The notes: generated by a model from the sequence alone, not told the origin. Shown: positions 44,623 to 55,210, counted from the first letter of the stretch. The stretch is DNA of 64,000 nucleotides from Carnobacterium maltaromaticum DSM 20342 (GCF_000744945.1 NZ_JQMX01000001.1:620001-684000), one strand, 5' to 3'. Program-made: numbers and translations.

Positions 44623-45615
44623 ATGTGTACGTCGTTAATTTACCAATCTAAGGATCAATCAAATTTTTTATCAAGAACAATGGATTTTGCATTCGAACTA
44701 GATGCCTCTCCTGTATATTTACCAAGAGGTTATGTGTTTAAAAGTAATGTTGTGTCTAACGTCACATATAAAAGTAAGTATGCTTTTTTAGGTGCTGGCC
44801 GTAAGTTAGAAGACTATTTTTTTGCTGATGGTTTAAATGAAAAAGGACTTTCAGTTTGCGCTCTCTATTTCAGTGACTATGCTGAATACAATCCTTCACA
44901 AGAACCAGGAAAAGTAAACATAGCCCCTCACGAGCTAGTATCTTGGCTTTTAGGAAACATTGCATCAATAGATGAGTTAAAAAAAGAAGCATCTAATATA
45001 AATGTTGTTTCTGCTAAAAATAATTTATTAGATGTTGTTGTACCACTGCATTGGATTGTCGCAGATCAAACAGGCAGTTCAATCATTATAGAAATTACTA
45101 AGTCTGGAATGTCAATCTATGATAATAAAGTTAGAGTTATGACTAATTCCCCAGACTATCCATGGCATTTGGCCAATTTAAATCATTATTCTTTTTTAAG
45201 TAATCAATTAAAACCAGCTAGTCATTTTTATAAATTTAAACCTAATTCAGGTGAGCTTGGTAATGGTGCTTTTGGTATGCCAGGTGACTATACATCTGAA
45301 TCCCGTTTTATAAGAACTGTTTTCAATGCTGAATTTACAGAACCTGGCAAAGATAAAATTTCAGCTATCAATAGTTTATTTCACATTCTCTCATCAGTGT
45401 CTATTCCGAAAGGGGTTAAAGTAAAAGAAGATGGTACACTTGATTACACACAATATACAGCAATAATGGACGTGACAAATTTAGATTACTATATGTCATC
45501 TTACGAAGATACTTATCCATTAAAAATTTCTTTAAATTCTAACTTAATAAGTCAGACCGAACCAATTGTGTTTGAGTCAAGTAAAGTTCAACAATTTAAT
45601 GTACTAACACCCTAA
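44623..45615 (+). CDS. Choloylglycine hydrolase / penicillin V acylase family (Ntn hydrolase)
   Basis: The 330-residue protein begins MCTSLIYQ, so removal of Met exposes the Cys nucleophile of the family. ATG 44623 is preferred because the Cys is then residue 2; ATG 44620 is adjacent. Arg and Asp of the active site lie in FLSRTMDFAFELD, and NEKGLSVCALYF and MTNSPDYPWHLANL are further family blocks. It could hydrolyse conjugated bile salts, penicillin V or N-acyl homoserine lactones. Substrate loops are not diagnostic by eye. It has no signal peptide. Confidence 0.85.
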   Translation: MCTSLIYQSKDQSNFLSRTMDFAFELDASPVYLPRGYVFKSNVVSNVTYKSKYAFLGAGRKLEDYFFADGLNEKGLSVCALYFSDYAEYNPSQEPGKVNIAPHELVSWLLGNIASIDELKKEASNINVVSAKNNLLDVVVPLHWIVADQTGSSIIIEITKSGMSIYDNKVRVMTNSPDYPWHLANLNHYSFLSNQLKPASHFYKFKPNSGELGNGAFGMPGDYTSESRFIRTVFNAEFTEPGKDKISAINSLFHILSSVSIPKGVKVKEDGTLDYTQYTAIMDVTNLDYYMSSYEDTYPLKISLNSNLISQTEPIVFESSKVQQFNVLTP

Positions 45616-45658
45616 TACTATAGAAAATTCCCATTAAAAATCTTATTTAAATGACTAG

Positions 45659-45704
45659 AAACAAATACAGCCAACAACATATACGTTGTTGGCTGTATTT
45701 GTTT
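45659..45704. terminator. Bidirectional terminator
   Basis: A perfect 20-bp stem (AAACAAATACAGCCAACAAC and its complement) with loop ATATAC between convergent genes. Confidence 0.92.
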
Positions 45705-45739
45705 TGCTAACTGAAAATCAAACCATCTTAACTTATAAG

Positions 45740-46423
45740 TTATAATCCGATAAATACAGCAAATGCTGGAACAACGATTACCGTAACTACACCAACTACC
45801 ACCACGGCGATACTTGCCATTGCTGCTTCGACTTCGCCTAATTCAATTCCGACAGCAACTCCTAAGGCATGACCGCTTGCTCCTAACGCTAGTCCTCTAG
45901 CAATTGGATTTTTAATCTTGAATTTTTCTAATAAAAATCGTCCTAAAGCATAAATTATCACAGCATTGAAAATCACAGCAAATGAAGTGATTGCAGCAAT
46001 ACCACCAATGGATTCAGACAGCGGAACTGCTATAGCGGTTGTTGATGCTTCAGGTAATAAGGATGCCATAATCGATTGATCTACATGGATTATTCCTGAT
46101 AAAATATAAACAACTGCGACTGATCCAATTGATCCGACAATAATAGCTGAAACAATTTGTACCCAATATTTTTTCAAGACATCTACCTGTTTATATAATG
46201 GAATTGCAAATGCTATTGTGGCAGGTTCTAGAAAAAAACTAATCATTTTGCCGCCACTACTGTATTCAGTATAACTAAAATGGCCTACTTTTAAAAAGAT
46301 AATCCCTAAAACCATTGCCACAAATAAGGGTGTAAATAGGAAGAAACCGTTTGATTTCTTAAAAAGAAACGTACCAATTCCAAATGCTACCATTGAAACA
46401 ATAATCCCAAAATATGGAGTCAT
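45740..46423 (-). CDS. lrgB: LrgB-family membrane protein (murein hydrolase modulator)
   Basis: The 227-residue protein is nearly all membrane helix and shows the LrgB blocks [20 protein letters not shown] and [20 protein letters not shown]. With LrgA it modulates cell lysis and, in some species, carries pyruvate. It is directly after lrgA with one base between the genes, under LytSR upstream. Confidence 0.93.
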   Translation of the reverse strand: MTPYFGIIVSMVAFGIGTFLFKKSNGFFLFTPLFVAMVLGIIFLKVGHFSYTEYSSGGKMISFFLEPATIAFAIPLYKQVDVLKKYWVQIVSAIIVGSIGSVAVVYILSGIIHVDQSIMASLLPEASTTAIAVPLSESIGGIAAITSFAVIFNAVIIYALGRFLLEKFKIKNPIARGLALGASGHALGVAVGIELGEVEAAMASIAVVVVGVVTVIVVPAFAVFIGL

Positions 46424-46424
46424 A

Positions 46425-46868
46425 TCACTTCACCTCGTCTAATTTTTTATGTGTTCTCTTAATAGAAAAAAGCGATTTCAATCCATCCCAAGAGAAAGAT
46501 TGATTCTTTTTTAAGTTTAAGAGTGCTGTTGCTGTCCAACCAGTAATAGCAAGTAATATAATTGTGGCAATAATAATAATCAAAACAATTCGCACACCAT
46601 ATTGTCCCATAATTCCTAATGAATTCATAACCGAAATACCTGACGGAACAAATAGAAAACTAATTAGTCCTGTTAAACTATTTCCCAAGGATTCTACTTG
46701 TTCTAACTTAACTATTTTTAAGCATAATGCGATGAATAATAAAATTAAACCCATGACTGAAGCTGGCATTGGAAATGGTAAAATACCTACAATCAGATTA
46801 GCTAGTAACATAATAAAGGCAAAAACAAATGCTTGTTGTAAAAACGTATAAATTTTCTTTGTTTCCAT
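46425..46868 (-). CDS. lrgA: LrgA-family holin-like protein
   Basis: The 147-residue protein has four membrane helices and LrgA/CidA blocks: [19 protein letters not shown] and [11 protein letters not shown]. The basic C-terminal tail ([17 protein letters not shown]) is cytoplasmic. AAGGGAGCG precedes ATG. LrgA-type proteins are holin-like and work with LrgB. Confidence 0.93.
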   Translation of the reverse strand: METKKIYTFLQQAFVFAFIMLLANLIVGILPFPMPASVMGLILLFIALCLKIVKLEQVESLGNSLTGLISFLFVPSGISVMNSLGIMGQYGVRIVLIIIIATIILLAITGWTATALLNLKKNQSFSWDGLKSLFSIKRTHKKLDEVK

Positions 46869-46903
46869 AGAATATCGCTCCCTTAATATCTTTTGATACT
46901 CTT

Positions 46904-46938
46904 ATTATACTATCCTCCCCTTTTTTTATACGCTTTCA
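46904..46938 (-). promoter_or_regulatory. lrgAB promoter region with cre-like site
   Basis: TATAAT (46909-46904, minus strand) has no good -35. TGAAAGCGTATAAA (46938-46925) lies where the -35 would be and differs from the CcpA-box consensus at one or two positions. Activation by LytR (LytTR) and control by CcpA are both inferred. Confidence 0.35.
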
Positions 46939-47008
46939 ACGTTGGAATGACAGAATATTCAGCTGAGTTGCCAAAATCATCTGGTGAGTGACCTTATTCA
47001 ATATAAAA

Positions 47009-47046
47009 ATCCACTAGAGAAATCAATTTTGACTTCTCTAGTGGAT
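47009..47046 (-). terminator. Terminator after lytR
   Basis: ATCCACTAGAGAA and its complement pair around a partly paired loop, followed on the minus strand by TTTTTAT. It separates lytSR from lrgAB. Confidence 0.8.
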
Positions 47047-47780
47047 TAATTTAGTCCTATTTCTTCTTTAAGCTGTTTGACATAAGAACGGCTAACGGGA
47101 ATTTTATCCCCATTTTTAACAGTAACTTGATAGGTATGATTAAACCAAGGTTGAACTTCTTGGATGGCTTCGCGATTTACAATAAAACTACGATGAGTTT
47201 TAAAGAAAAGCGTTGAATTTAATCTGCTTTCTAGATGAGTCAATGTTTCATTCGTATCAATTTGTTGCTGCTTCGTAATGATATGGCTTGCACCGTTATC
47301 GACACTTATATATAAAATATCGCTTAGTGCAATCACAAAAATTCGTTCATCAGCTTGAATAGCAATCTTCCCATTTATTTCTCTAGCCAGGTTTGTTGTT
47401 TCTTCACCTGTGCTTAGATGGGAAATAGCAGAATGGCTTTTTTCAACTGCTTGTCTCACCCGCTCTTCCTCAAATGGTTTTAAAATATAATCAATTGCAT
47501 CAACTTCAAAAGCTTTTAATGCGTATTCATCATAAGCTGTAGCAAAAACAATTTTGGGGGGATGGTTCATTTTCTTGAATTTATCTGCTAAATCAAACCC
47601 ACTTTCATCTGTTAAATGAATATCAAGAAAGACTAAATCAGGTTTTTGATTGACCATTTTTTCTAATGCTTCTTCAATTGACTCTGCTTTATCAACAGAG
47701 ATTACATTGGGATGCGTTTCAACTAGATAAGCCAACTCATCACGAGCTAAGGGTTCATCGTCAACAATTAAAATATGCAT
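47046..47780 (-). CDS. lytR: LytTR-family response regulator (LytR/LytT)
   Basis: The 244-residue regulator has a receiver domain (ILIVDDEPLARDELAYLV, phospho-acceptor Asp in LVFLDIHLTDES, Lys in DYILKPFEEE) and a C-terminal LytTR DNA-binding domain (FVIALSDILYISVDNGASHI, FFKTHRSFIVNREAIQEVQ). It activates lrgAB. One base separates it from lytS. Confidence 0.93.
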   Translation of the reverse strand: MHILIVDDEPLARDELAYLVETHPNVISVDKAESIEEALEKMVNQKPDLVFLDIHLTDESGFDLADKFKKMNHPPKIVFATAYDEYALKAFEVDAIDYILKPFEEERVRQAVEKSHSAISHLSTGEETTNLAREINGKIAIQADERIFVIALSDILYISVDNGASHIITKQQQIDTNETLTHLESRLNSTLFFKTHRSFIVNREAIQEVQPWFNHTYQVTVKNGDKIPVSRSYVKQLKEEIGLN

Positions 47781-47781
47781 A

Positions 47782-49533
47782 TCACCCCTCCTCCCTATCT
47801 AGTGGTATTTTTAATAACACAGTTGTTCCACCCGTTTTATTTTGACTAAACTGTAAACTAGCTTCTAAACCAAATAAACCAACTAAACGTTTATTTAAAT
47901 TTTCTAATGCAGTCCCTGTCCCTTTTTCAGACTCAATGACTTCTTTCCCAACCTTTTCTACACGATCTAGTGGGATTCCAATTCCGTTATCTGAAACTTG
48001 AACAAGCACAAAATTTTCTTTCTGTTCCAATTGGACAACAATCTGATTATCTGTTTTACGATTTCCAAAAGCATGGCGAATGGCATTTTCTACTAAAACC
48101 TGAAGTAAAAATGGTGGCAATAATAAAGTTTCTAAATTTGGATAAATATTGAAGGTTACTTGAAAACGTTGTGGAAAGCGTGCTTGTTCTAATGATAAAT
48201 AGGCTTCTACATGTTTTAACTCAGCAGTTAAAGGAATTAACACCTGACGTGCACCTTGTAAGTTAGCTCTAAAATAAGTACTTAACTGAAGCAATAACGT
48301 ACGCGCTTGTTCAGCATTTTGTCGCATTAAAGCCGATATAGTATTCATTGCATTAAAGAAGAAATGTGGATTCACTTGAGCTTGCAAGGATTTAATCTCG
48401 GCATCCTTTAATAACTTTGATTGAATTTCCGCTTCACCTAACTCTAATTGACTTGAAAAAATAGTACCTAGTCCTTCTGCTAATTGTTCTTCTACGTGGG
48501 TCAATTTTGTTGGATCTGTAAAATACATTTTTAATGTCCCAACGACTTGGTTCTTTGATATCAATGGAATCACAATTGCTGCACTTAATTGACAAGTAGG
48601 ATTGCTACATCCAATTTGATTTTTAGACTTTGCAATAGCCAATTGGCCATTTTGCAACACATCTTTGGAAAGTTCAGTAATCACTTCTAATTCAGGAATA
48701 TGATGGTCACTTCCAGCTCCAACATGGGCTAATATTTGGTGGGTATCCGTCATACTAATAGCTGCAACTTTAGTATATTGTTGAATGATTTTTGCAACTT
48801 GGCGACAAGAACTTTCTGTTAGACCTTCCCTAAAATAAGGTAGGGTTTTTGCTGCTAAGTCTAGCACGTCATGGGTTTGGACAGCGCGCATTTGTTCTTC
48901 TTGTTTAAGCGTCGATGTAATAATTGATAAGAAGATAAACGTTCCGATACTGTTTAATAATATCATTGGAAAAGCAATAAATTTGACCAATAGCCAACCT
49001 TCTAAAAGTGTCCCACTAAACAAAAATACAAATAACATCTGCACTAACTCCATTAAAGCTCCGATGCCTGCTGCCTGAATAGGTGATGGAAACTGCTTTT
49101 TCCTAGCAAATCTAGCGCCAGCTAAGCCAGAAAGAATCCCGACAAAACTAGATGAAAACAAATAAAATAAAGAGGTTCCTCCACCTTGAATGACACGATG
49201 CATACCCGCAAGTAAACCCACTCCTAAACCAACAAAAGGGCCACCAATTAGTCCTGAAACACCTATAGTTAACGTTCGAGTATTAGCAATTGAAGCATTG
49301 TCTGATAAGACTGTCAAAAAATCTGTTGAAATAATTTTATTTGCTGTAAGTTCAACCCCAGTAAAATTAGAAATAATTGCAAACAAACCAAAAACAGCCA
49401 TTAATTGTAATTTAGAACTCAAACGTTCGCGATTTAATAAAATAGTTTTGAAATAAGTCACATTAACTAACAAGTAAGCTAATAAAATAATTAAGCCAAC
49501 TCGTTCCATCATCATAATAAATAAACTAAACAT
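47782..49533 (-). CDS. lytS: LytS-type sensor histidine kinase
   Basis: The 583-residue kinase has a 5TMR-LYT membrane sensor (to about residue 190; NDxxG-like GVSGLIGGPFVGLGVGLLAG), a GAF domain with a Cys pair (IGCSNPTCQLSAAI), the phospho-accepting His in LQAQVNPHFFFNAMNTISAL, and an ATPase domain (VSDNGIGIPL). It senses membrane-potential changes in staphylococci. First gene of lytSR. Confidence 0.93.
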   Translation of the reverse strand: MFSLFIMMMERVGLIILLAYLLVNVTYFKTILLNRERLSSKLQLMAVFGLFAIISNFTGVELTANKIISTDFLTVLSDNASIANTRTLTIGVSGLIGGPFVGLGVGLLAGMHRVIQGGGTSLFYLFSSSFVGILSGLAGARFARKKQFPSPIQAAGIGALMELVQMLFVFLFSGTLLEGWLLVKFIAFPMILLNSIGTFIFLSIITSTLKQEEQMRAVQTHDVLDLAAKTLPYFREGLTESSCRQVAKIIQQYTKVAAISMTDTHQILAHVGAGSDHHIPELEVITELSKDVLQNGQLAIAKSKNQIGCSNPTCQLSAAIVIPLISKNQVVGTLKMYFTDPTKLTHVEEQLAEGLGTIFSSQLELGEAEIQSKLLKDAEIKSLQAQVNPHFFFNAMNTISALMRQNAEQARTLLLQLSTYFRANLQGARQVLIPLTAELKHVEAYLSLEQARFPQRFQVTFNIYPNLETLLLPPFLLQVLVENAIRHAFGNRKTDNQIVVQLEQKENFVLVQVSDNGIGIPLDRVEKVGKEVIESEKGTGTALENLNKRLVGLFGLEASLQFSQNKTGGTTVLLKIPLDREEG

Positions 49534-49627
49534 TCGTTACGTCCTTTCCAAAAAGTACTCTATTTAGTTTACCATGGTTTATAAGAAATAAACAATTGTA
49601 TGATTAATTTTATCTTCTTATTTAAAA

Positions 49628-49676
49628 TAAAAATCACCTGAAATCATTATTTTCAAATGAATCCCAGATGATTTTA
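49628..49676 (-). terminator. Terminator after ppaC
   Basis: An imperfect stem (AAATCACCTGAAATCATT with AATGAATCCCAGATGATTT) is followed on the minus strand by a T-rich tract. Confidence 0.6.
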
Positions 49677-49689
49677 TCTTTAAAGTTGT

Positions 49690-50616
49690 TTAGCTTAAAG
49701 CTTCTGTTAATTGAGGAACGACTTGTTTCTTACGTGAAACAACCCCTTTTAGTAGTGCTTTATTATCTGTCAATGTTACGTTGAAAGCTTCTTCAACAGC
49801 AGTGATTGGATTCCCTAAAGCTAAAATAACGGAATCACTATCTAAAATATTTGTTACAACTAAAATAAATAAATCAAAGTTATTTTCAACCATCTCTTTA
49901 AGCATAGTTGCTTCAATTGCAGCTTGTTTGTTAAAGACATCCTCAATAGCTACTGTATTGACTTGAGCAACACGGACATTTTTAGGTCCCATTGGGAAAC
50001 TTTTAGCATCCATATTTAATAACTGTTCAGGCGTTTTATCTGCTAAATTTGTACCAGCTTTCAATAAATCTAAACCATATACGGCTAAATCAATTTCACT
50101 CATGATAGCAAGCTCTTTAGCGGCTTTTACATCCTCTTCCGTACACGTAGGTGATTTAAATAATAAACTGTCTGAAACGATAGCGGATGCCATTAATCCA
50201 GCAATTTCTTTAGGAATCTCGATGCCATGTTCTTTGTACAATTTCAAAATAATTGTATTTGTACAACCAACAGGTTCAGCACGGTAATATAAAGGATTTG
50301 CTGTTTCAAAATTAGCGATTCTGTGGTGATCTACAACAGCTAAAACTTCAACTTCACGAATATCTGCCACACTTTGCTGGAACTCATTATGATCAACTAA
50401 CATAACTTGCTTCGTTTCATTCGCAACTGTTTCGACAATTCTTGGTGCAGGTACATTAAAATAATCCAGGGCAAATGCTGTTTCTTCACTGATTTCACCT
50501 AATGAAACAGCTTCTGCATCTACTCCTAATTGTTTTTGTAAATACGCAAAAGAAATAGCTGAAGTGATCGCATCTGTATCCGGGTTTAAATGTCCAAAAA
50601 TTAATACTTTACTCAT
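49690..50616 (-). CDS. ppaC: Manganese-dependent inorganic pyrophosphatase
   Basis: The 308-residue family II enzyme has the metal ligands [17 protein letters not shown] and the DHH motif in [14 protein letters not shown], with the C-terminal [10 protein letters not shown] clamp (Ser-Arg-Lys-Lys). It hydrolyses PPi to drive biosynthesis. No CBS domains are inserted. AAGGAGTTTTTTT precedes ATG. Confidence 0.95.
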   Translation of the reverse strand: MSKVLIFGHLNPDTDAITSAISFAYLQKQLGVDAEAVSLGEISEETAFALDYFNVPAPRIVETVANETKQVMLVDHNEFQQSVADIREVEVLAVVDHHRIANFETANPLYYRAEPVGCTNTIILKLYKEHGIEIPKEIAGLMASAIVSDSLLFKSPTCTEEDVKAAKELAIMSEIDLAVYGLDLLKAGTNLADKTPEQLLNMDAKSFPMGPKNVRVAQVNTVAIEDVFNKQAAIEATMLKEMVENNFDLFILVVTNILDSDSVILALGNPITAVEEAFNVTLTDNKALLKGVVSRKKQVVPQLTEALS

Positions 50617-50643
50617 TAAAAAAACTCCTTCAAAATTTAAATT

Positions 50644-51591
50644 TTATGATTTTAAGCGGGAAATATAATCAGACTCACTCATATAAGCATCAAATGACTG
50701 TAAGAAGTTAGCGATGCGTGGAATTTGATCTTTGTCGCTTCGGAAAACAAATGACATTGTAAATTTAATTGCTGGCTCAAAAGGAATGGCTTTTAGCTCA
50801 GCTTCTTTTTCATGGGCCTTGATAAATGAATTTGGTAACGCCGTATAACACTCAGTTGCGTTACTAAATTTATATAATTGTGCTGGAGTCGTATAGTTTC
50901 CAGCTACAACCGGTAAGTCTGCCATTTGATTTTTAAAACTTTCTTTCAATACTTCATTGATATAATAACTATCTGGATAGGTCACCCAACGTTTACCAGT
51001 TGTATCTTTCATTTTAATTTTTTTCTTTTTATCTAAATTTTCATCATGGTGTAAAAATAAAATTTCTTCATCCATAATTTTTTTAGATTTATAAGGTTTC
51101 CAATTTTTGATACTTTCATCTGGTAAGTACATAATCGCTAAATCAATTTTGTTATTCTCTAATTTTTCCCAAATTTCATTGCGTGGCAACATCATTAATG
51201 CAATTTCAACGTCAGGAAACTTGTTAAAATAATTAATAATAAAATCAGTAAATACTTTATCTTCAATTGAAGATAATAAGCCAATTCTGATTTTTCCAAT
51301 AGTTGCACTGGTTGTTTGTTGAATTTCATCTGTGGCAGCATTTAAAATGTCATAGACTTCATGAGTCGTACGTAACATTGTTTTACCTGCATCAGATAAA
51401 TGTAATTTTTTTCCAACAGAATAAAATAAAGGCGCACCTGCAATTCGTTCTAATTTTTTTATTTGTTGAGTTAATGCTGGTTGCGTAATCCCTAACAATT
51501 GAGCCGCTTGTGTATAATTCATTGTATCAGCTAACTGTAAAAAATAATTTAACGTTTTAGATGAAAAAATATTGTCTGACTTTGTTTTCAT
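50644..51591 (-). CDS. LysR-family transcriptional regulator
   Basis: The 315-residue protein has the LysR HTH (LNYFLQLADTMNYTQAAQLL, GITQPALTQQIKKLERIAG) and a periplasmic-binding-like effector domain (IGKIRIGLLSSIEDKVFTDF). Its targets are unknown; neighbours are ppaC and pflA on the same strand, each separated by a gap. The linker has an unusual basic run (DENLDKKKKIKMKD). Confidence 0.88.
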   Translation of the reverse strand: MKTKSDNIFSSKTLNYFLQLADTMNYTQAAQLLGITQPALTQQIKKLERIAGAPLFYSVGKKLHLSDAGKTMLRTTHEVYDILNAATDEIQQTTSATIGKIRIGLLSSIEDKVFTDFIINYFNKFPDVEIALMMLPRNEIWEKLENNKIDLAIMYLPDESIKNWKPYKSKKIMDEEILFLHHDENLDKKKKIKMKDTTGKRWVTYPDSYYINEVLKESFKNQMADLPVVAGNYTTPAQLYKFSNATECYTALPNSFIKAHEKEAELKAIPFEPAIKFTMSFVFRSDKDQIPRIANFLQSFDAYMSESDYISRLKS

Positions 51592-51651
51592 ACAATTGAC
51601 TCCTTTTTATAATAAAATTCCACTAATACTATGATAATCAATAAACAGAAA

Positions 51652-51673
51652 AAGAGCAACAAAAAGTTGCTCT
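51652..51673 (-). terminator. Terminator after pflA
   Basis: AGAGCAAC-5nt-GTTGCTCT with T-rich flank on the minus strand (CTCTTTTTCTG). Confidence 0.85.
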
Positions 51674-51696
51674 CTTCATTAATTTTTTCTTATATA

Positions 51697-52455
51697 CTAA
51701 TTTAAATATCCTGTATAGTCAGCTGTTTGTAGGATTTTTTTCGCATTATTTACACGTTCAGTCGATGGCGTTTCAATTCCCTCTAAAGGATAAGGAATAC
51801 CCATTTCTTGATACTTATATAATCCCATTGTATGGTAAGGCAATACTTCAACTTTCTTAACATTATTCAGTGTTTTAATGAAATCAGATAGGCGAATTAA
51901 ATACTCATCATAATCGGTTCTCTGTGGGACTAGAACGTGTCTAATCCAAACAGGTTGATTGATTTCAGATAAATACTTAGCCATTTCTAGAATATTAGAA
52001 TTACCTAAACTAGTTAAAACTTTATGTTGTTCATCATCAATATGCTTAATATCAAATAGAATCAAATCTGTATATTTCATCAATTCTTCAAATTGACTAA
52101 AGAAAGGTTCTTCACGTGTAAATGGTTTGCCACAAGAATCAAGGGTTGTATGCACACCTGCTGCTTTGGCCTTTTTAAATAAATCAATTAAAAACTCCAT
52201 TTGCAATAAAGGTTCTCCACCACTGACTGTTATACCACCATCTTTACCCCAATACGTTTTATAACGTAAGGCTTCTGCTAGTATATCATCTGTTGAACGT
52301 TCTTTTCCGCCACCGATTTTCCAAGTATCTGGATTGTGACAAAATTGACAACGCATCCGGCATCCTTGTGTAAAGACGATAAAACGAACTCCTGGTCCAT
52401 CTACCGTGCCAAAATTTTCAGTTGAGTGAATTGTACCGATTACAGGTTGTGACAT
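51697..52455 (-). CDS. pflA: Pyruvate formate-lyase activating enzyme
   Basis: The 252-residue radical-SAM enzyme has the cluster motif C32-x3-C36-x2-C39 (QGCRMRCQFCHNPDTW) and VSGGEPLLQMEF for AdoMet binding. It puts the glycyl radical on PflB. It lies 66 bp after pflB with a terminator-like hairpin between, so it is probably expressed at a lower level than PflB. Confidence 0.96.
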   Translation of the reverse strand: MSQPVIGTIHSTENFGTVDGPGVRFIVFTQGCRMRCQFCHNPDTWKIGGGKERSTDDILAEALRYKTYWGKDGGITVSGGEPLLQMEFLIDLFKKAKAAGVHTTLDSCGKPFTREEPFFSQFEELMKYTDLILFDIKHIDDEQHKVLTSLGNSNILEMAKYLSEINQPVWIRHVLVPQRTDYDEYLIRLSDFIKTLNNVKKVEVLPYHTMGLYKYQEMGIPYPLEGIETPSTERVNNAKKILQTADYTGYLN

Positions 52456-52480
52456 AATTGCTCCTCATTTCTTTGAATAA

Positions 52481-52507
52481 AAAGAGATGACCGGAGCCAC
52501 CTCTCTT
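52481..52507 (-). terminator. Attenuating hairpin between pflB and pflA
   Basis: On the minus strand AAGAGAGGTG and CATCTCTTTT pair (two wobbles) around GCTCCGGT and are followed by TTATTC. The poor T tract suggests read-through. Confidence 0.6.
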
Positions 52508-52521
52508 ATCTAATTTTTTAA

Positions 52522-54768
52522 TTATAAACGATCATGTGAAGTTCTAGCAATAACATCCGCTTGTTGTTCAGGTGTCAAGTCACGGAATTTAACTGCGTAA
52601 CCAGATACACGAATTGTTAAGTTAGGATATTTTTCTGGATGTGCTTGAGCATCAAGCAATAACTCATTTGTAAAGACGTTGACGTTTAAGTGGTACCCAC
52701 TATTATCAAAGTAACCGTCCATCACGTTTCTTAAGTTATCAATTCTTGTTTCTTCATCTTTACCTAAACCAGTAGGATTGATTGTTTGGGTATTTGAAAT
52801 TCCATCTAATGCGCAACCGTAGTTTAAGCGAGCAGTTGAATTAAGTGAAGCTAATAATCCATTCTTTTCACCTAAGAACGCGCCATCTTGATAACTTGGG
52901 TTTGCTCCTGGTGCTAAAGGTTTACCTGCACGACGACCATCTGGTGTATTACCAGTAGCTTTACCATAAACAACGTTTGACGTAATTGTCAATAGAGATG
53001 TTGTTGGTGTTGAATTACGGTATGTGTGTTGACGTTTAATTTGTGTCATAAAGTAATCAAGAATCCAGTTTGCTGTTTCATCTGCTTCTTCTTGATCGTT
53101 TCCGTAAGTTGGGAACTCATTAGTTGGTTTGTAATCAATTGCTAAACCATTTTCGTCACGAATAACTTCTACATTCCCGTGTTTAATTGCCATCAAGCTA
53201 TCAGCAGCATGAGAAATACCTGCAATACCAGTTGCAAAAGTACGTTTCAAGTCACTGTCCATCAAAGCTAATTGTGGTGCTTCATAAGCATATTTATCAT
53301 GCATGTAGTGGATTACATTTAATGTATTTACATACAATTCTGCTAACCAATCCATGATATCTTTGTAGCGTGAAATAAATTCATTGTAATCTAGTGTATC
53401 ACCAGTCATTGGTCTGAATTTAGGACCAACTTGTGCTTTAGTCATTTCATCAACACCACCGTTGATTGCATAAAGAACGGCTTTAGCTAAGTTCGCACGA
53501 GCACCAAAGAATTGCATGTCTTTACCAACTACAGTTGCAGATACACAACAAGCAATTGCACAGTCATCAGATCCCCAATTAGCGCGTAATAAATCATCAT
53601 TTTCAAACTGGATAGAAGAACTTTCTTTCGCAATTTTAGCAGCAAATGTTCTGAAACCAGTTGGTTCTTTAGAAGAATATAAAACAGTTAAGTTTGGCTC
53701 TGGAGAAGGTCCCATATTTGTTAGTGTATGCAGAATACGGAAATCGTTTTTAGTTACTAATGAACGACCATCTAATCCCATACCAGCAATTGATAAAGTT
53801 GCCCAAATTGGGTAACCAGAGAATAATTGATTATAGTCTGGCGTACGTGCAAATTTAACCATACGTAATTTCATAATTAAATGATCAATCATTTCTTGAG
53901 CATCAAATTCAGTAATCAAGCCAGCTTCTAAATCACGTTGGATATAGATATCTAAGAAAGCAGAGATACGACCAATTGACATAGCTGCTCCATTTTGTGA
54001 TTTGATTGCTGCTAGATAACCAAAGTATAACCATTGGATTGCTTCTTTAGCTGTTTCTGCTGGTTGAGAAATATCAAAACCGTATGAAGCAGCCATTTCT
54101 TTAATTTGACCTAAAGCTCTATATTGTTCAGAAATTTCTTCACGTAAACGAATAACGTCATCAGTCATGACTTTATTCCCAGTGTTTGCATGGTCTTTCG
54201 CTTTTTGTTTCATTAAGAAATCAACACCGTATAAAGCAATACGACGATAATCACCAATGATACGGCCACGACCATAAGCATCTGGTAAACCTGTAATGAT
54301 TTTATTTTTACGAGCTGCACGCATTTCAGGAGTATAAGCATCAAAAACACCTTGGTTATGTGTTTTACGCCAGTCCGTAAAGATGCTTGTCATTTCGTCA
54401 TCTACTTCAAAACCATTTGCTGTCAATGCATTGTTTGCCATATTAATTCCGCCAAATGGCATGAAAGCTTGTTTCAATGGAACGTCTGTTTGCAAACCAA
54501 CAATAGTTTCTTCTTCTTTAATTAAATAGCCTGGTTTATGAGAAGTAATTGTTGCAGGAATATTGTTATCCATATCATAAACGCCATTTTTTTCATGTTG
54601 AACGTCAAATAATTCTTGTAGTTTAGTCCATAATTTATCTGTACTTGGTGCAATAGGTTCTAAAAATGAATCGTCACCTGTGTATTCTGTGTAGTTTGCT
54701 TGGATAAAATCTCTTGTGTTAACCGATGTTCTCCATTTTTCGCCTTTGAATCCATTCCATTGTTTCAT
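52522..54768 (-). CDS. pflB: Formate C-acetyltransferase (pyruvate formate-lyase)
   Basis: The 748-residue enzyme shows the active-site Cys pair in [14 protein letters not shown] (about residue 411), and the glycyl-radical loop [17 protein letters not shown] (Gly about 723) near the C-terminus. It converts pyruvate and CoA to acetyl-CoA and formate without oxygen. Length is standard. CGGGAGG lies 11 bases before ATG. The promoter and a palindrome lie upstream. Confidence 0.97.
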   Translation of the reverse strand: MKQWNGFKGEKWRTSVNTRDFIQANYTEYTGDDSFLEPIAPSTDKLWTKLQELFDVQHEKNGVYDMDNNIPATITSHKPGYLIKEEETIVGLQTDVPLKQAFMPFGGINMANNALTANGFEVDDEMTSIFTDWRKTHNQGVFDAYTPEMRAARKNKIITGLPDAYGRGRIIGDYRRIALYGVDFLMKQKAKDHANTGNKVMTDDVIRLREEISEQYRALGQIKEMAASYGFDISQPAETAKEAIQWLYFGYLAAIKSQNGAAMSIGRISAFLDIYIQRDLEAGLITEFDAQEMIDHLIMKLRMVKFARTPDYNQLFSGYPIWATLSIAGMGLDGRSLVTKNDFRILHTLTNMGPSPEPNLTVLYSSKEPTGFRTFAAKIAKESSSIQFENDDLLRANWGSDDCAIACCVSATVVGKDMQFFGARANLAKAVLYAINGGVDEMTKAQVGPKFRPMTGDTLDYNEFISRYKDIMDWLAELYVNTLNVIHYMHDKYAYEAPQLALMDSDLKRTFATGIAGISHAADSLMAIKHGNVEVIRDENGLAIDYKPTNEFPTYGNDQEEADETANWILDYFMTQIKRQHTYRNSTPTTSLLTITSNVVYGKATGNTPDGRRAGKPLAPGANPSYQDGAFLGEKNGLLASLNSTARLNYGCALDGISNTQTINPTGLGKDEETRIDNLRNVMDGYFDNSGYHLNVNVFTNELLLDAQAHPEKYPNLTIRVSGYAVKFRDLTPEQQADVIARTSHDRL

Positions 54769-54825
54769 AATAAAATGAGCCTCCCGATAACTGTTTTTTT
54801 GTTTTTAATTGAACTTTTAATTTAA

Positions 54826-54874
54826 TGTAACAGCTCTTACAAACATAGTATAACACGTCATAAAAATAAAACAA
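54826..54874 (-). promoter_or_regulatory. pflB promoter with palindrome at the start of transcription
   Basis: Minus strand: TTGTTT (54874-54869), 16-bp spacer, TATACT (54852-54847). TGTAAGAGCTGTTACA (54841-54826) lies over the expected +1 and has the CRP/FNR-family form TGTAA-N6-TTACA. Confidence 0.5.
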
Positions 54875-55101
54875 GGATTTTTTACGAATTTTTCGTACAA
54901 TCTTTTGTTTTAATAACGAAAAAACGGTACAAACGTTGATAATTAAGCATAATAAGTATGTGAAATTATTATCCAACTTAGAAGTAGAACGGATATTTTT
55001 TTCTAATAACAGCTTTTCTGTTATATTAAAAACGCTTAAGCTGTACTATAATAGATTAGTTTAAGCATGAAAAATTGCACAAAAAGTAATACAGAATCAC
55101 G

Positions 55102-55127
55102 AATCAAGTTCAATATTGAACTTGATT
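55102..55127. repeat. Perfect 26-bp palindrome
   Basis: AATCAAGTTCAAT and its exact complement with no spacer, in the gene-free 440 bp between parC and pflB. Function unknown: possible operator or cruciform. Confidence 0.5.
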
Positions 55128-55165
55128 TGTTAGAAAACTGTCGCCTATCGGTGTTAATTGCAAAT

Positions 55166-55204
55166 AAAAAAAGTTTAGAAACAGTCATTCCTGTTTCTAA
55201 ACTT
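55166..55204 (-). terminator. Terminator after parC
   Basis: Perfect 14-bp stem AAGTTTAGAAACAG / CTGTTTCTAAACTT, loop of six, then seven T on the minus strand. Confidence 0.92.
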
Positions 55205-55210
55205 AAAAAA

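Noticed and set aside
44623..45615. Calling the acylase a bile salt hydrolase
   Set aside because: The Ntn-hydrolase core is clear, but bile salt hydrolases and penicillin V acylases cannot be told apart by eye.
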